Shown: piece after piece, positions 13,195-13,221 of the stretch
Layout of the letters: every line of letters starts with the position of its first letter
Numbering within the stretch: position 1 is the stretch's first letter
From: AWTP1-13 sp035714005
GTDB taxonomy: Bacteria > Pseudomonadota > Alphaproteobacteria > Rhizobiales > Hyphomicrobiaceae
Direction of reading: 5' to 3'
DNA: 13,221 nt
Assembly: GCA_035714005.1 (NCBI GenBank)
Contig: DASTMQ010000463.1
Span: 1 to 13,221, forward strand
The notes under the pieces: model-generated
The model's database searches: none
Seen by the model: only the letters and a program-made list of their open reading frames with translations
Told to the model about the DNA's origin: nothing
Position numbers and translations under genes: made by a program

Positions 13195-13221
13195 ATGAAA
13201 GCACTTGAGCTTGCTGCGACC
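13195..13221 (+). CDS. Possible 5' end of a gene leaving the window
   Basis: An ATG at 13195 opens nine codons, MKALELAAT, to the window edge without a stop. The ribosome site is poor (ACGAG about eight bases upstream). The sequence is far too short to name a product. It is listed because the long gene-free stretch before it would suit an upstream regulatory region. Confidence 0.25.

Larger units (their letters stand above)
12688..13221. other. Gene-poor region to the window edge
   Basis: In these 534 bases I find no convincing complete gene. The open frames on both strands give Arg-rich or low-complexity proteins without ribosome sites. What it does contain is an operator-like palindrome (12782-12799), a terminator-like hairpin and T-run for the minus strand (12975-13012), a perfect DnaA-box sequence (13093-13101) and a possible gene start at 13195. 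The promoter of the small membrane-protein gene should also lie at the left end. Confidence 0.5.

Noticed and set aside
12899..13208. Overlapping open frames on both strands near the right edge
   Set aside because: All are Arg-rich, lack ribosome sites and start or stop in hairpins. No family is recognisable.

Overview
This 13.2 kb window is GC-rich bacterial DNA. Its gene content points to an alphaproteobacterium: a CUT1-type ABC importer beside a GMC oxidoreductase, a DUF2237 protein, an orphan NarL/FixJ regulator, an AHL-type LuxR, and a secreted Cys-rich/PRC-barrel protein. No rRNA, tRNA, transposase, integrase or CRISPR array was found. The taxonomic call is inference from gene style, not from a marker gene.

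Layout. (i) 31-4869, plus strand: a tight operon of a Tat-exported solute-binding protein, two overlapping permeases and a choline-dehydrogenase-like GMC flavoenzyme. It probably imports an alcohol, polyol or sugar derivative and then oxidises it. The ATPase is not in the window. (ii) 5032-5406, minus: a DUF2237 protein. A divergent intergenic region of 467 bp follows and carries a long inverted repeat. (iii) 5874-6917, plus: a membrane protein with helical repeats that resembles the N-terminal module of large rhomboid-family proteins but has no protease domain. (iv) 8307-6944, minus: a ParA/MinD-type ATPase followed by a 156-residue partner that is not a recognisable ParB. The DNA upstream of parA has a bulged palindrome and a short tandem repeat array. 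(v) 8764-9396, plus: an orphan two-component response regulator. (vi) 10390-9557, minus: a secreted protein with two four-cysteine repeats and a PRC-barrel-like end. (vii) 11422-10652, minus: a LuxR regulator with all the hallmark AHL-binding and HTH residues but no luxI in view. (viii) 12230-11766 and 12687-12460, minus: two small unrecognised membrane proteins, the first followed by a clear hairpin terminator. (ix) 12688-13221: no convincing complete gene, but an operator-like palindrome, a perfect DnaA-box 9-mer, a terminator-like hairpin plus T-run, and possibly the first nine codons of a gene leaving the window.

The first four genes form one functional unit, and parA plus its partner form a second. 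The remaining genes look like separate transcription units. The parts least explained by known families are the non-ParB partner of ParA with its upstream repeats, the rhomboid-like module without a protease, and the palindromes in gene-free DNA.
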